DNA from: Pseudomonas sp. IB20
GTDB lineage: Bacteria > Pseudomonadota > Gammaproteobacteria > Pseudomonadales > Pseudomonadaceae
Reading direction: 5' to 3'
NCBI RefSeq assembly: GCF_009707325.1
Contig: NZ_CP046103.1
Location: 4,910,951-4,974,950, forward strand
Length of the DNA stretch: 64,000 nt
Positions 1-8,192 of this stretch are shown piece after piece. Positions within the stretch are counted from its first letter, which is position 1. Each line of letters starts with the position of its first letter. Both the position numbers and the translations under genes were made by a program. The notes beneath the pieces are model-generated. The model saw nothing but the letters and a program-made list of their open reading frames with translations. It was not told where the DNA came from and made no database searches.

Positions 1-43
1 TTTCCCCACTACATTGGTGGACGCCGGCCCTTGTGAGGCGGTG

Positions 44-451
44 TCAGTGTGCTTGTTCTACTGCGGCGAAGCCCGGCACGTAGGCCTTGATCGCACTCAG
101 CAGTTCTTCCTTGCTGAAAGGCTTGGTCAAAAACTGATCGACACCAACGATGCGCCCCTTGGCCTTGTCGAACAGGCCGTCCTTGGAGGACAACATGATC
201 ACCGGAATCGACTTGAACGCCGGGTTGTTCTTCACCAGCGCGCAGGTTTGATAGCCATCCAGGCGCGGCATCATGATGTCGACAAAGATAATGTGCGGGT
301 GATGATCAACAATCCGGGCCAGTGCATCGAAACCGTCGATGGCCGTGATCACATCGCACCCCACGTTCTTCAACAGGGTCTCGGCGGTGCGGCGGATCGT
401 TTTCGAATCGTCGATCACCATCACTCTCAAGGCGTTGGAATGCTGTTCCAT
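44..451 (-). CDS. pilG: Twitching motility response regulator PilG
   Basis: Single-domain CheY-like receiver of 135 aa, with no output domain. The acidic pair DD (residues 14-15), phosphoacceptor D58 in FVDIMMP and the KP motif near the C-terminus are all present. In Pseudomonas, PilG belongs to the Pil-Chp chemosensory system that drives type IV pilus extension, and its gene lies next to gshB, as here. The ATG at 451 (protein MEQHSN...) is chosen over the upstream in-frame ATG at 526 because the receiver fold begins about ten residues later. The following pil genes (pilH, pilI) would lie beyond the left edge. PilH is the main alternative, but the gshB neighbour and length favour PilG. Confidence 0.9.
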   Translation of the reverse strand: MEQHSNALRVMVIDDSKTIRRTAETLLKNVGCDVITAIDGFDALARIVDHHPHIIFVDIMMPRLDGYQTCALVKNNPAFKSIPVIMLSSKDGLFDKAKGRIVGVDQFLTKPFSKEELLSAIKAYVPGFAAVEQAH

Positions 452-689
452 ATCTGCTCTACCATCGCCACAGCGAATCGGTTTTCGGTGTGTACTGCCT
501 GATGTTGCACAGGATGAGCGCTGCAAGCCTTGGAATTCAAGGGCTGCTGCACCGTGGGAGTCTTTTTAGCACAGTCTCCGGGCGCAATCTATCGAGCAAC
601 CGGCCAGGTGGTTTTTCCTTGACCCACAACAGCCGCAGCGCCACTCTGACGCCACTTTTATGCGCCCTAATTTGCTAGAGGAAATCCCC
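452..689. other. Divergent intergenic region pilG/gshB
   Basis: 238 bp between the divergent starts of pilG and gshB. It must hold both promoters, but I cannot assign -10/-35 boxes with confidence. Small reading frames here are short and have no ribosome-binding site or recognisable protein. Confidence 0.4.
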
Positions 690-1643
690 ATGAGCGTTCG
701 CGTCGGCATTGTCATGGACCCTATCGCCAGCATCTCCTATAAAAAGGACAGCTCGCTGGCCATGCTCCTGGCCGCCCAGGCCCGCGGCTGGACCCTGTTC
801 TACATGGAGCAGCGCGACCTTTATCAAGGTGACGGCGAAGCCCGCGCACGCATGCGCCCGCTGCAGGTGTTCGCCAACCCTGAAAAGTGGTTTGAGCTTG
901 CGGATGAAATTGACAGCCCGCTGAGCGATCTGGACGTGATCCTGATGCGCAAGGACCCGCCGTTCGACATGGAGTTCGTCTACTCCACTTACCTGCTGGA
1001 GCAGGCCGAGCGCGCCGGCGTGCTGATCGTCAACAAGCCGCAGAGCCTGCGCGACTGCAATGAAAAGCTGTTCGCCACCCTTTTCCCACAGTGCACGCCG
1101 CCGACCGTGGTCAGCCGTCGCGCCGATGTGCTGCGTGAATTCGCCGCCAAACATGGCGATGTGATCCTCAAGCCGCTGGACGGCATGGGCGGCACTTCGA
1201 TCTTCCGTCACCGTGCCGGCGACCCGAACCTGTCGGTGATCCTGGAAACCCTGACTGCGCTGGGCACCCAGCAGATCATGGGCCAGGCGTACCTGCCGGC
1301 GATCAAGGACGGCGACAAGCGCATCCTGATGATCGACGGCGAGCCGGTGGATTACTGCCTGGCGCGTATCCCGGCGGCGGGCGAAACACGCGGCAACCTG
1401 GCAGCCGGCGGTCGCGGTGAGGCACGGCCTTTGTCGGACAAAGACCGTTGGATCGCCGCTCAGGTTGGCCCGACCCTGCGGGAAAAAGGCCTGCTGTTCG
1501 TAGGACTTGACGTAATTGGTGAGAGCCTCACCGAAATCAACGTCACCAGCCCGACCTGTATTCGCGAGATCGACAACGCATTTGGCACGAACATCGGCGA
1601 AATGCTCATGGCGGCCATCGAGCGCAAGCTACAAGCCAAGTGA
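690..1643 (+). CDS. gshB: Glutathione synthetase
   Basis: ATP-grasp ligase of 317 aa that joins gamma-glutamylcysteine and glycine in the cytoplasm, the second step of glutathione synthesis. It begins MSVRVGIVMDP with the N-terminal prokaryotic GshB fold. It then shows the ATP-grasp signatures KPLDGMGG (about residue 160) and GLDVIG followed by EINVTSPT near the C-terminus, where metal and ATP bind. Length equals the usual family length. The ATG at 690 has a GAGG ribosome-binding site at about 678-682. The upstream in-frame ATG at 660 would add ten residues not typical of the family. A hairpin with a T-run follows the gene. Confidence 0.97.
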   Translation: MSVRVGIVMDPIASISYKKDSSLAMLLAAQARGWTLFYMEQRDLYQGDGEARARMRPLQVFANPEKWFELADEIDSPLSDLDVILMRKDPPFDMEFVYSTYLLEQAERAGVLIVNKPQSLRDCNEKLFATLFPQCTPPTVVSRRADVLREFAAKHGDVILKPLDGMGGTSIFRHRAGDPNLSVILETLTALGTQQIMGQAYLPAIKDGDKRILMIDGEPVDYCLARIPAAGETRGNLAAGGRGEARPLSDKDRWIAAQVGPTLREKGLLFVGLDVIGESLTEINVTSPTCIREIDNAFGTNIGEMLMAAIERKLQAK

Positions 1644-1663
1644 CATAGAACAGCCGGACACAC

Positions 1664-1717
1664 ACCAACATTGCGCTATCATGCGGCACCTGTGAAACGC
1701 GCGATGTTGGTTTTTTT
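1664..1717 (+). terminator. Hairpin with T-run between gshB and tonB
   Basis: Arms ACCAACATTGCGC (1664-1676) and GCGCGATGTTGGT (1699-1711) pair over 13 bp with one G-U, around a 22-nt loop, and run into seven T residues (1711-1717). This looks like the gshB terminator. The loop contains TATCAT (1677-1682), a possible -10 box, and tonB starts only four bases after the T-run, so the element may also be part of the tonB promoter and leader. Confidence 0.6.
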
Positions 1718-1720
1718 GTC

Positions 1721-2626
1721 ATGACGCTCCCGCCCGATCTGCCCCCCGAACTCTCCCACAGCGGCGTGCGCCCGGCTGATCGGCTCGGATTTACCCTGTT
1801 CCTGGCAGCCCTGATCCACCTCGCGTTGTTGCTCGGCCTGGGCTTCACCTTCGTCGAACCCAGGCAGATCACCAAAACCCTGGAAATCACCCTCGCCACG
1901 TTCAAGAGCGAAAAGAAGCCCGAAAAGGCTGACTTTCTCGCCCAGGACAATCAGCAAGGCAGCGGCACCCTCGACAAGAAAGCCGTGCCCAAGACCACCG
2001 AAGTGGCGCCGTTCCAGGACAATAAGGTCAATAAAGTCACCCCGCCGCCCACGCCCAAGCCCGAGGTCAAGCAGGCCGAGCCCAAGGCCGCTGTGACCAC
2101 CGTCGCGCCGAGACCGCAAAAAGCCCCGACCCAGCGCGAGAAAGCCAAGACCGAGCCGCAACCCGAGCCAGTAAAACCGGCGCCGACGTTCGACAGTTCG
2201 CAGCTCTCCGACCAGATTTCCAGCCTCGAAGCCGAACTGGCCAACGAACAACAGCTGTACGCCAAGCGCCCGCGTATCTACCGCTTGAATGCCGCCTCGA
2301 CCATGCGCGACAAAGGCGCCTGGTATAAGGACGAGTGGCACAAGAAGGTCGAGCGCATCGGCAACCTCAACTACCCGGACGAAGCCCGGCGCCAGCAGAT
2401 CTATGGCAATTTGCGCTTACTGGTGTCGATCAACCGTGACGGTTCGTTATATGAAGTGCAGGTGCTGGAGTCGTCCGGCCAACCGTTGCTGGACCAGGCC
2501 GCCCAGCGCATCGTGCGCCTGGCCGCACCTTTTGCACCGTTTACCGGCGACCTGAACGACATCGACCGCCTGGAAATCATCCGCACCTGGAAGTTTGCCC
2601 GGGGTGATCGGCTGTCGAGCAATTGA
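1721..2626 (+). CDS. tonB: Energy transducer TonB family protein
   Basis: 301 aa. A short cytoplasmic N-terminus is followed by one membrane anchor (about residues 22-45, rich in L/A). A Pro/Lys/Glu-rich periplasmic spacer covers about 60-165. The C-terminal TonB domain (about 205-295) carries YPDEARRQQIYGNLRLL and ends in an IIRTWKF-like segment. The family couples the inner-membrane proton gradient to outer-membrane receptors. No exbB/exbD are adjacent, so this is an orphan TonB whose receptor is unknown. The start has no Shine-Dalgarno: it follows directly on a T-run. I kept ATG 1721 because the anchor begins soon after and no better start is seen. Confidence 0.88.
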   Translation: MTLPPDLPPELSHSGVRPADRLGFTLFLAALIHLALLLGLGFTFVEPRQITKTLEITLATFKSEKKPEKADFLAQDNQQGSGTLDKKAVPKTTEVAPFQDNKVNKVTPPPTPKPEVKQAEPKAAVTTVAPRPQKAPTQREKAKTEPQPEPVKPAPTFDSSQLSDQISSLEAELANEQQLYAKRPRIYRLNAASTMRDKGAWYKDEWHKKVERIGNLNYPDEARRQQIYGNLRLLVSINRDGSLYEVQVLESSGQPLLDQAAQRIVRLAAPFAPFTGDLNDIDRLEIIRTWKFARGDRLSSN

Positions 2627-2693
2627 TGACAATTACCCTCCGGGGCGCATCCCCAGCTTGTCAGTTCGCCCCTCCAACGCCACACTAGCGGAC

Positions 2694-3263
2694 ATGAAAA
2701 ATGTCAGCCCGACCTACCTCAAGCACCAATTCCTGATCGCTATGCCCCATATGGCCGACCCGAACTTTGCGCAAACCTTGACCTACATCGTCGAGCACAC
2801 GGCCAATGGTGCCATGGGGTTGGTGGTGAACCGCCCGCAAGAGCTGAGCCTGGCGGACATTCTTGAGCAATTGCGCCCTGAGATCGACCCGCCGGCGCGT
2901 TGCCAAAACGTACCGATCTATATCGGCGGGCCGGTGCAGACCGATCGCGGTTTTGTGCTGCACCCCACCGGGCCCAAGTTTCAGGCCACGGTGGACCTCG
3001 AAGGTGTGTCGCTGTCCACCTCCCAGGACGTGTTGTTCGCCATCGCCGACGGCGTGGGGCCTGAACAAAGCGTGATCACCCTCGGCTACGCCGGTTGGGA
3101 AGCCGGGCAGCTTGAGGCGGAACTGGCCAGCAATGCCTGGCTGACCTGCCCGTTCGACGCCGACATTCTGTTCAACACGGCCAGCGAACTGCGCCTGGAA
3201 GCGGCGGCGGCCAAGCTGCGGGTTAACCTCAGCCTGCTGACCACCCAGGCGGGGCACGCCTGA
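2694..3263 (+). CDS. YqgE/AlgH family protein (UPF0301)
   Basis: 189 aa, the usual length for the family. It begins MKNVSPTYLKHQFLIAMP and contains the family patterns HTANGAMGLVVNRP and IYIGGPVQTDRGFVLH. In Pseudomonas the protein has been called AlgH, but its biochemical role is not settled. The ATG at 2694 is chosen because homologues begin with the short lead to LKHQFLIAMP; the longer frame from 2595 overlaps the end of tonB. Its stop overlaps the start of ruvX by one base (TGATG), so the two genes are translationally coupled. Confidence 0.92.
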   Translation: MKNVSPTYLKHQFLIAMPHMADPNFAQTLTYIVEHTANGAMGLVVNRPQELSLADILEQLRPEIDPPARCQNVPIYIGGPVQTDRGFVLHPTGPKFQATVDLEGVSLSTSQDVLFAIADGVGPEQSVITLGYAGWEAGQLEAELASNAWLTCPFDADILFNTASELRLEAAAAKLRVNLSLLTTQAGHA

Positions 3264-3700
3264 TGGCCTTGCGTTTGATCCTCGGTTTTGACTACGGCAC
3301 CAAACAGATCGGCGTAGCGGTCGGCCAGGTGATTACCGGCCAGGCCCGCGAGCTGTGCACCTTGAAAGCCCAGAACGGCGTGCCGGACTGGAATCAGGTC
3401 GAAGCCCTGATCAAGGAGTGGAAGCCCGATGCCGTCGTGGTCGGCCTGCCCTTGAACATGGACGGCACCCCCAGCGACATGTGCCTGCGCGCCGAAAAGT
3501 TCGCGCGCCGCCTCAATGGCCGCTACAACCTGCCCTTCTATACCCACGACGAGCGCCTGACCACCTTTGAAGCCAAGGGTGAACGTCGCGACCGAGGTGG
3601 GCAGAAAGGCAGCTACCGCGACAACCCCGTGGACGCCATCGCCGCCGCCTTGCTGTTGCAGGGTTGGCTGGATGAAAACACCGCTTTATTTGAATCCTGA
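3263..3700 (+). CDS. ruvX: Holliday junction resolvase-like RuvX/YqgF
   Basis: 145 aa RNase H-fold protein. The first catalytic Asp lies in LGFDYGTKQIGVAV near the N-terminus. VVGLPLNMDGT and HDERLTT follow, then a late Asp (DNPVDAIAAALLL). Family members process the 5' end of pre-16S rRNA (YqgF in E. coli) and were first proposed as Holliday junction resolvases. The start codon shares a base with the yqgE stop. A strong intrinsic terminator follows at 3703, closing the gshB-tonB-yqgE-ruvX run. Confidence 0.94.
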   Translation: MALRLILGFDYGTKQIGVAVGQVITGQARELCTLKAQNGVPDWNQVEALIKEWKPDAVVVGLPLNMDGTPSDMCLRAEKFARRLNGRYNLPFYTHDERLTTFEAKGERRDRGGQKGSYRDNPVDAIAAALLLQGWLDENTALFES

Positions 3701-3702
3701 CT

Positions 3703-3725
3703 GACGCGGCTTGCCGCGTCTTTTT
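3703..3725 (+). terminator. Intrinsic terminator after ruvX
   Basis: GACGCGG (3703-3709) pairs exactly with CCGCGTC (3714-3720) around a CTTG tetraloop and is followed by TTTTT. It separates ruvX from the pyr operon. The upstream position makes it a possible leader attenuator for pyrR, but I see no competing antiterminator hairpin. Confidence 0.8.
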
Positions 3726-3772
3726 ACGTTTGAGCCCGGACCTTGCCTGCGCAAGGCCCTGAAGGAGCCACC

Positions 3773-4279
3773 ATGAGCCTGCCCAATCCCGCCGAACTGA
3801 TCAGCCAAATGGCGATTCGCCTCAAGGCGCACCTGCAACACCGTGCCATCAGCGAGCCGCGCTTTATCGGCATTCGCACTGGCGGTGTGTGGGTGGCCCA
3901 AGCGTTGCTGGACGAACTGGGCAGTGATTCGCCGCTGGGCACGCTGGACGTGTCCTTCTACCGCGACGACTTCAGCCAGAACGGCCTGCACCCGCAAGTA
4001 CGCCCTTCGGCCCTGCCGTTCGAGATCGAAGGCCAACACCTGGTGCTGATCGACGACGTGTTGATGAGCGGCCGCACCATCCGCGCCGCCATGAACGAGT
4101 TGTTCGACTACGGCCGCCCGGCCAGCGTGACCTTGGTGTGCCTGCTGGACCTGGAGGCCGGCGAATTGCCAATCAGCCCGGATGTGGTCGGCGCCACCCT
4201 GTCCTTGGAAGCCCACCAGCGGGTAAAATTGTCCGGTCCCACGCCGCTCGAACTCGAACTGCAAGACCTTGCCCTTTAA
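3773..4279 (+). CDS. pyrR: Bifunctional pyr regulator / uracil phosphoribosyltransferase PyrR
   Basis: 168 aa type I phosphoribosyltransferase. The PRPP-binding motif VLIDDVLMSGRTIRAA (about residues 87-102) is intact, and FIGIRTGGVWVA forms the PPi loop. In Gram-positives PyrR attenuates pyr operons by binding RNA. In pseudomonads it sits first in pyrRBC', and its regulatory mechanism is less clear. The ATG at 3773 has GGAG just upstream (AAGGAGCCACC); the ten-residue extension from 3743 is unlikely. pyrB starts 24 bp downstream. Confidence 0.94.
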   Translation: MSLPNPAELISQMAIRLKAHLQHRAISEPRFIGIRTGGVWVAQALLDELGSDSPLGTLDVSFYRDDFSQNGLHPQVRPSALPFEIEGQHLVLIDDVLMSGRTIRAAMNELFDYGRPASVTLVCLLDLEAGELPISPDVVGATLSLEAHQRVKLSGPTPLELELQDLAL

Positions 4280-4303
4280 ACCGCCTTGTACAGAGTCCCC
4301 GCG

Positions 4304-5308
4304 ATGACGCCTCTAGATGCCAAGCGCCCGCTGCAGCTCAATGCTCAGGGCCAGTTGCAACACTTCCTGTCCCTCGACGGTTTGCCCCGCGAACTGCTGA
4401 CCGAAATCCTCGACACCGCCGACTCGTTCCTCGAAGTCGGTGGCCGCGCGGTGAAGAAGGTCCCGCTTTTGCGCGGCAAGACCATCTGCAATGTGTTCTT
4501 CGAGAACTCCACCCGCACCCGCACCACCTTTGAACTGGCGGCCCAGCGGTTGTCGGCCGACGTGATCACACTGAACGTGTCGACCTCGTCGGCGAGCAAG
4601 GGCGAAACCCTGCTCGACACCCTGCGCAACTTGGAAGCCATGGCCGCCGACATGTTCGTGGTGCGCCACGGCGACTCCGGCGCCGCGCATTTCATCGCCG
4701 AGCACGTGTGCCCGAACGTGGCGATTATCAATGGCGGCGACGGCCGTCACGCGCACCCGACCCAGGGCATGCTCGACATGCTGACAATTCGTCGGCACAA
4801 GGGAGGCTTTGAAAACCTCTCGGTGGCCATCGTCGGCGACATCCTGCACTCACGGGTGGCGCGCTCGAACATGCTGGCCCTCAAAGCCCTGGGCTGCCCG
4901 GACATCCGCGTGATCGCACCGAAAACCCTGCTGCCCATCGGCATCGAACAGTACGGCGTGAAGGTTTACACCGACATGACCGAAGGCCTTAAGGATGTGG
5001 ACGTGGTGATCATGCTGCGCCTGCAACGCGAGCGCATGTCCGGTGGCCTGCTGCCGAGCGAAGGTGAGTTCTACCGCCTGTTTGGCCTGACCACCGCGCG
5101 TTTGGCCGGCGCCAAGCCGGATGCCATCGTGATGCACCCAGGCCCGATCAACCGTGGCGTGGAGATTGAGTCGGCGGTGGCCGACGGCAACCAGTCGGTG
5201 ATCTTGAATCAGGTGACTTACGGCATCGCCGTGCGCATGGCGGTGTTGTCCATGGCCATGAGCGGGCAAACCGCGCAACGTCAATTCGAGCAGGAGAACG
5301 CCCAGTGA
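4304..5308 (+). CDS. pyrB: Aspartate carbamoyltransferase catalytic subunit
   Basis: 334 aa. It condenses carbamoyl phosphate with aspartate, the committed step of pyrimidine synthesis. The carbamoyl-phosphate motif FENSTRTRTTFE is present near residue 69, with HPTQ and HPGPINRGVEI further on. An N-terminal extension of about 20-25 residues relative to E. coli PyrB is typical of the Pseudomonas class A enzymes, where it binds nucleotide effectors. The stop overlaps the GTG start of the next gene (GTGA). Class A ATCase is a dodecamer of PyrB with the inactive dihydroorotase encoded next, which fits this arrangement. Confidence 0.97.
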   Translation: MTPLDAKRPLQLNAQGQLQHFLSLDGLPRELLTEILDTADSFLEVGGRAVKKVPLLRGKTICNVFFENSTRTRTTFELAAQRLSADVITLNVSTSSASKGETLLDTLRNLEAMAADMFVVRHGDSGAAHFIAEHVCPNVAIINGGDGRHAHPTQGMLDMLTIRRHKGGFENLSVAIVGDILHSRVARSNMLALKALGCPDIRVIAPKTLLPIGIEQYGVKVYTDMTEGLKDVDVVIMLRLQRERMSGGLLPSEGEFYRLFGLTTARLAGAKPDAIVMHPGPINRGVEIESAVADGNQSVILNQVTYGIAVRMAVLSMAMSGQTAQRQFEQENAQ

Positions 5309-6576
5309 AGCTCAGCATACTTGGCGCTCGCGTCATCGATCCGGCCAGTGGCCTGGATCACGTCACCGACCTTCATCTGGAAGCCGGCAAGATCATCGCC
5401 ATCGGCGCCGCGCCTGCGGGCTTCAGCGCCAGCCAGACGATCGACGCCAAAGGCCTGGTGGCCGCGCCTGGGCTGGTGGACCTGAACGTCGCTCTGCGCG
5501 AGCCGGGCTACAGCCGCAAAGGCACTATCGCCAGTGAAACCCGCGCCGCCGCTGCCGGTGGCGTCACCAGCCTGTGCTGCCCGCCGCACACCAAGCCAAT
5601 CCTGGACACCTCGGCGGTGACCGAACTGATCCTCGACCGCGCCCGTGAAGCCGGCAATTGCAAAGTGTTCCCCATCGGCGCCCTGAGCAAAGGCCTGGAA
5701 GGCGAACAGCTCGCCGAGCTGATCGCCCTGCGCGACGCCGGCTGCGTGGCGTTCGGCAATGGCCTGGAAAGCTTTCGCAGCACGCGCACGCTGTGCCGTG
5801 CCCTGGAATACGCGGCCACTTTCGACCTGACCGTGATCTTCCACTCCCAGGACCGCGACTTGGCCGAAGGCGGCCTGGCCCATGAAGGCGCCGTTGCCAG
5901 CTTCCTCGGCCTACCGGGCATTCCGGAAACCGCTGAAACCGTGGCCCTGGCCCGTGACCTGCTGTTGGTGGAACAAAGCGGCGTGCGTGCGCACTTCAGC
6001 CAGTTGACCAGTGCTCGCGGCGTGGCATTAATCGCCCAGGCACAGGCTCGCGGCATGCGGGTGACGGCGGACGTGGCGTTGTACCAGCTGATTTTGACCG
6101 ATGAGGCGCTGATCGACTTCTCCAGCCTCTACCACGTGCAACCACCGCTGCGCACCCTGGCCGACCGTGAAGGGTTGCGTGCGGCCGTGAAGTCGGGTGT
6201 GGTGTCGGCAATCTCCAGCCACCACCAGCCCCACGAGCGTGACGCCAAGCTGGCGCCGTTTGGCGCGACAGAGCCGGGCATCAGCAGCGTTGAGTTGTTG
6301 CTGCCGTTGGCGATGACGTTGGTGGAAGACGGTTTGCTCGACCTGCCGACGTTGCTCGCGCGCCTGAGCGCTGGCCCGGCTGAGGCCCTGCGCCTGCCGG
6401 CGGGTAAGTTGGCGGTGGGTTCGGCGGCGGATCTGGTGCTGTTTGACCCGGCCAGCTCTACGGTTGCCGGAGAGCACTGGTTGTCCAAGGGTGAAAACTG
6501 CCCGTTCATCGGCCATAGCCTGCCAGCGACGGTGCGGTACACCTTGGTGGATGGGCGGATCAGCTACCAGGCCTGA
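5305..6576 (+). CDS. pyrC': Dihydroorotase-like protein PyrC' (catalytically degenerate)
   Basis: 423 aa amidohydrolase-fold protein starting with GTG inside the pyrB stop. Active dihydroorotases carry HxH after the first strand (D-x-H-x-H-x-R). Here the matching segment reads VDLNVALREPGY, so both metal-binding histidines are gone. Later segments such as FHSQDRDLAEGG and SSHHQPHE are only partly conserved. This is the known Pseudomonas pseudo-dihydroorotase, which is needed structurally to assemble ATCase with PyrB; the catalytic dihydroorotase is encoded elsewhere. A REP pair follows, with no clear terminator. Confidence 0.92.
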   Translation: MKLSILGARVIDPASGLDHVTDLHLEAGKIIAIGAAPAGFSASQTIDAKGLVAAPGLVDLNVALREPGYSRKGTIASETRAAAAGGVTSLCCPPHTKPILDTSAVTELILDRAREAGNCKVFPIGALSKGLEGEQLAELIALRDAGCVAFGNGLESFRSTRTLCRALEYAATFDLTVIFHSQDRDLAEGGLAHEGAVASFLGLPGIPETAETVALARDLLLVEQSGVRAHFSQLTSARGVALIAQAQARGMRVTADVALYQLILTDEALIDFSSLYHVQPPLRTLADREGLRAAVKSGVVSAISSHHQPHERDAKLAPFGATEPGISSVELLLPLAMTLVEDGLLDLPTLLARLSAGPAEALRLPAGKLAVGSAADLVLFDPASSTVAGEHWLSKGENCPFIGHSLPATVRYTLVDGRISYQA

Positions 6577-6608
6577 TAGATCGCAAAATCTAAAGTGGGC
6601 ACAGTTAA

Positions 6609-6696
6609 TGTGGGAGCTGGCTTGCCTGCGATGCAGGCACCACGGTGCGTCAGATACACCGAGGTGATGCTATCGCGGGCAAGCCCGGCTCCCACA
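6609..6696. repeat. REP pair (copy 1), convergent pyrC'/TM2 gene
   Basis: Two facing REP palindromes: TGTGGGAGCTGGCTTGCC at the left end and its near inverse complement GGGCAAGCCCGGCTCCCACA at the right. The core GCATCGCAGG/CCTGCGATGC is folded inside. Such pairs (BIME-like) are abundant in P. fluorescens relatives. Confidence 0.9.
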
Positions 6697-6727
6697 TTGG
6701 CCGTGACTACGTTAAATGGATGCATCT

Positions 6728-7155
6728 TTATCGCCCGTTATTGCGCTCGGCATTGCGGATCGAAATCTGCGTATTCAACGTCCAGAAGTCATACAGCACC
6801 CCGATCAGGAACAACCCACCGGTCAGCAGGTAGATCAGGCCGGTGATCCATTTGCCTTGGTACATGCGGTGCAAGCCGAACACACCCAGGAACGCCAACA
6901 GTATCCAGGCCACGTTGTATTCGATAGGCCCGGCGGTAAAACGCAGGTCCGCCTCGCGGTCCATGGCGGGGATCAGAAACAAGTCGATCAGCCAGCCAAT
7001 ACCGAAAAGACCAAAGGTAAAAAACCAGATTGTCCCGGTCACAGGCTTGCCGTAATAGAAGCGGTGCGCCCCAGTAAAACCGAAACCCACAGCAGGTAAC
7101 CGATCAGCTTGCTGTGGGTGTCCTGCTGCATCACATCCTGTCGATAGGTGTTCAT
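6728..7155 (-). pseudogene. TM2-domain membrane protein, frameshifted
   Basis: From the ATG at 7155 (strong AGAGG ribosome-binding site) the frame reads MNTYRQDVMQQDTHSKLIGY then LLWVS and loses homology. From about 7085 down, another frame continues with GFTGAHRFYYGKPVTG, a textbook TM2 motif, and a second half-copy GVFGLHRMYQGKWITG. Restoring one base in the short A-run at 7082-7085 (+ strand) would join the frames as LLWVFGFTGAHRF, the pattern seen in intact Pseudomonas homologues. The 3' part has only a GTG at 7090 with no good ribosome-binding site. Either the gene is broken or the assembly lacks one base. The intact product would be about 142 aa with four membrane segments; its function is unknown. 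Confidence 0.8.
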
Positions 7156-7404
7156 GGAGTACCTCTTTTGCCTCGATAGATAAATTTTTTCATTTTCTTT
7201 GTGACTTTTTTACGGGCGCCCGACGCACGGCAAATGGTATCTTCCTTCCCGCAAAGCCTTATGCCACCTGACCTCTGTAGGACAATAGCGGCAATTCGTC
7301 GCGTTTTTCCTGAATTTGACCCCAGGGTTCAGTCGACAAACGGCCTTAGAACGACACAAAAAGCTGTTATAAAGTTGCGCGCAAACCAAAAAGAGCCACG
7401 CCGA
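7156..7404. other. Intergenic region between TM2 gene and NlpC/P60 gene
   Basis: 249 bp between divergent genes, AT-rich near 7180-7215 and therefore likely to hold both promoters. A frame open from 7201 simply extends the NlpC/P60 gene at its 5' end and has no signal peptide, so I do not treat it as coding. Confidence 0.4.
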
Positions 7405-8046
7405 ATGCGACCATTTTTCAAGACATGGCTGACCATCTGCCTATTAATGCCACTGGCCGCCCACGCCACCAATCGTGAGCAACGTCTTCCTAATGTTAAC
7501 GGTTTCACCCCTAAAGTTCACAGCACGCCAAGCACTGCCAAATCGGTAAAGCTGACCGTCAACCGCCCGACTCACGTGAGCAAGGCCCATAACGGTAAAG
7601 CAGTTCCTGGCCTGATGGCAGTCAACACCAAACAAAGCAGCAACGTTTTGAGCCGCGCCGTGAATGTGCTCGGTACTCCTTATCGTTGGGGCGGCAGCAG
7701 CCCAAGTAAAGGGTTCGACTGCAGTGGTTTAGTGAAATATGCGTTTAACGACGTCAAAGCGGTGGATTTGCCACGCACCTCCAACGCCATGGCCGCCGGC
7801 CACGGCGTGAAGGTTGATCGCAAAGACCTGAAACCGGGCGACCTGTTGTTCTTCAAATTGAAGAGCCGCCAGGTCAACCATGTTGCCATCTACCTGGGCA
7901 ACGACCGCTTTATCCACGCACCGCGTCGTGGCAAGTCGGTGAGCATCGACACGCTGAAAAAGCCGTTCTGGGACAAGAACTACGTGATTGCCAAACGAGT
8001 TCTGCCGAAAGAGCAGAACAGCAACCTGCGGGTTGTGCAGCGCTAA
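7405..8046 (+). CDS. NlpC/P60 family cell-wall endopeptidase
   Basis: 213 aa, exported. The signal peptide MRPFFKTWLTICLLMPLAAHA ends near residue 21. A low-complexity linker reaches about residue 78, and the NlpC/P60 domain covers about 80-205. The catalytic triad is visible: C106 in FDCSGLVKYAF, H159 in VNHVAIYLG and H171 in FIHAP. The family cleaves gamma-D-glutamyl-diaminopimelate bonds in peptidoglycan. The ATG at 7405 is chosen because it places the signal peptide at the N-terminus; the frame itself opens at 7201. Monocistronic. Confidence 0.92.
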   Translation: MRPFFKTWLTICLLMPLAAHATNREQRLPNVNGFTPKVHSTPSTAKSVKLTVNRPTHVSKAHNGKAVPGLMAVNTKQSSNVLSRAVNVLGTPYRWGGSSPSKGFDCSGLVKYAFNDVKAVDLPRTSNAMAAGHGVKVDRKDLKPGDLLFFKLKSRQVNHVAIYLGNDRFIHAPRRGKSVSIDTLKKPFWDKNYVIAKRVLPKEQNSNLRVVQR

Positions 8047-8086
8047 GCCAATAGGCACTGAGCTCCCCATTTGAAATGCAATCAAA

Positions 8087-8176
8087 TGTGGGAGCTAGCT
8101 TGCCTGCGATAGCGGGCTGACAGGTTACATCTCTGCAAGCTGACACACCGTCATCGCGGGCAAGCCATCTCCCACA
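8087..8176. repeat. REP pair (copy 2), convergent NlpC/pilT
   Basis: TGTGGGAGCTAGCTTGCC at 8087 faces GGGCAAGCCATCTCCCACA ending at 8176. Both arms carry one or two substitutions against the consensus of this window, so this is a slightly decayed copy. Confidence 0.85.
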
Positions 8177-8192
8177 GTGATCTCAGTGTCCT

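Noticed and set aside
3703..3772. Pyrimidine attenuator upstream of pyrR
   Set aside because: Only one stable hairpin is seen and no PyrR-binding anti-antiterminator; a plain terminator of ruvX explains it.
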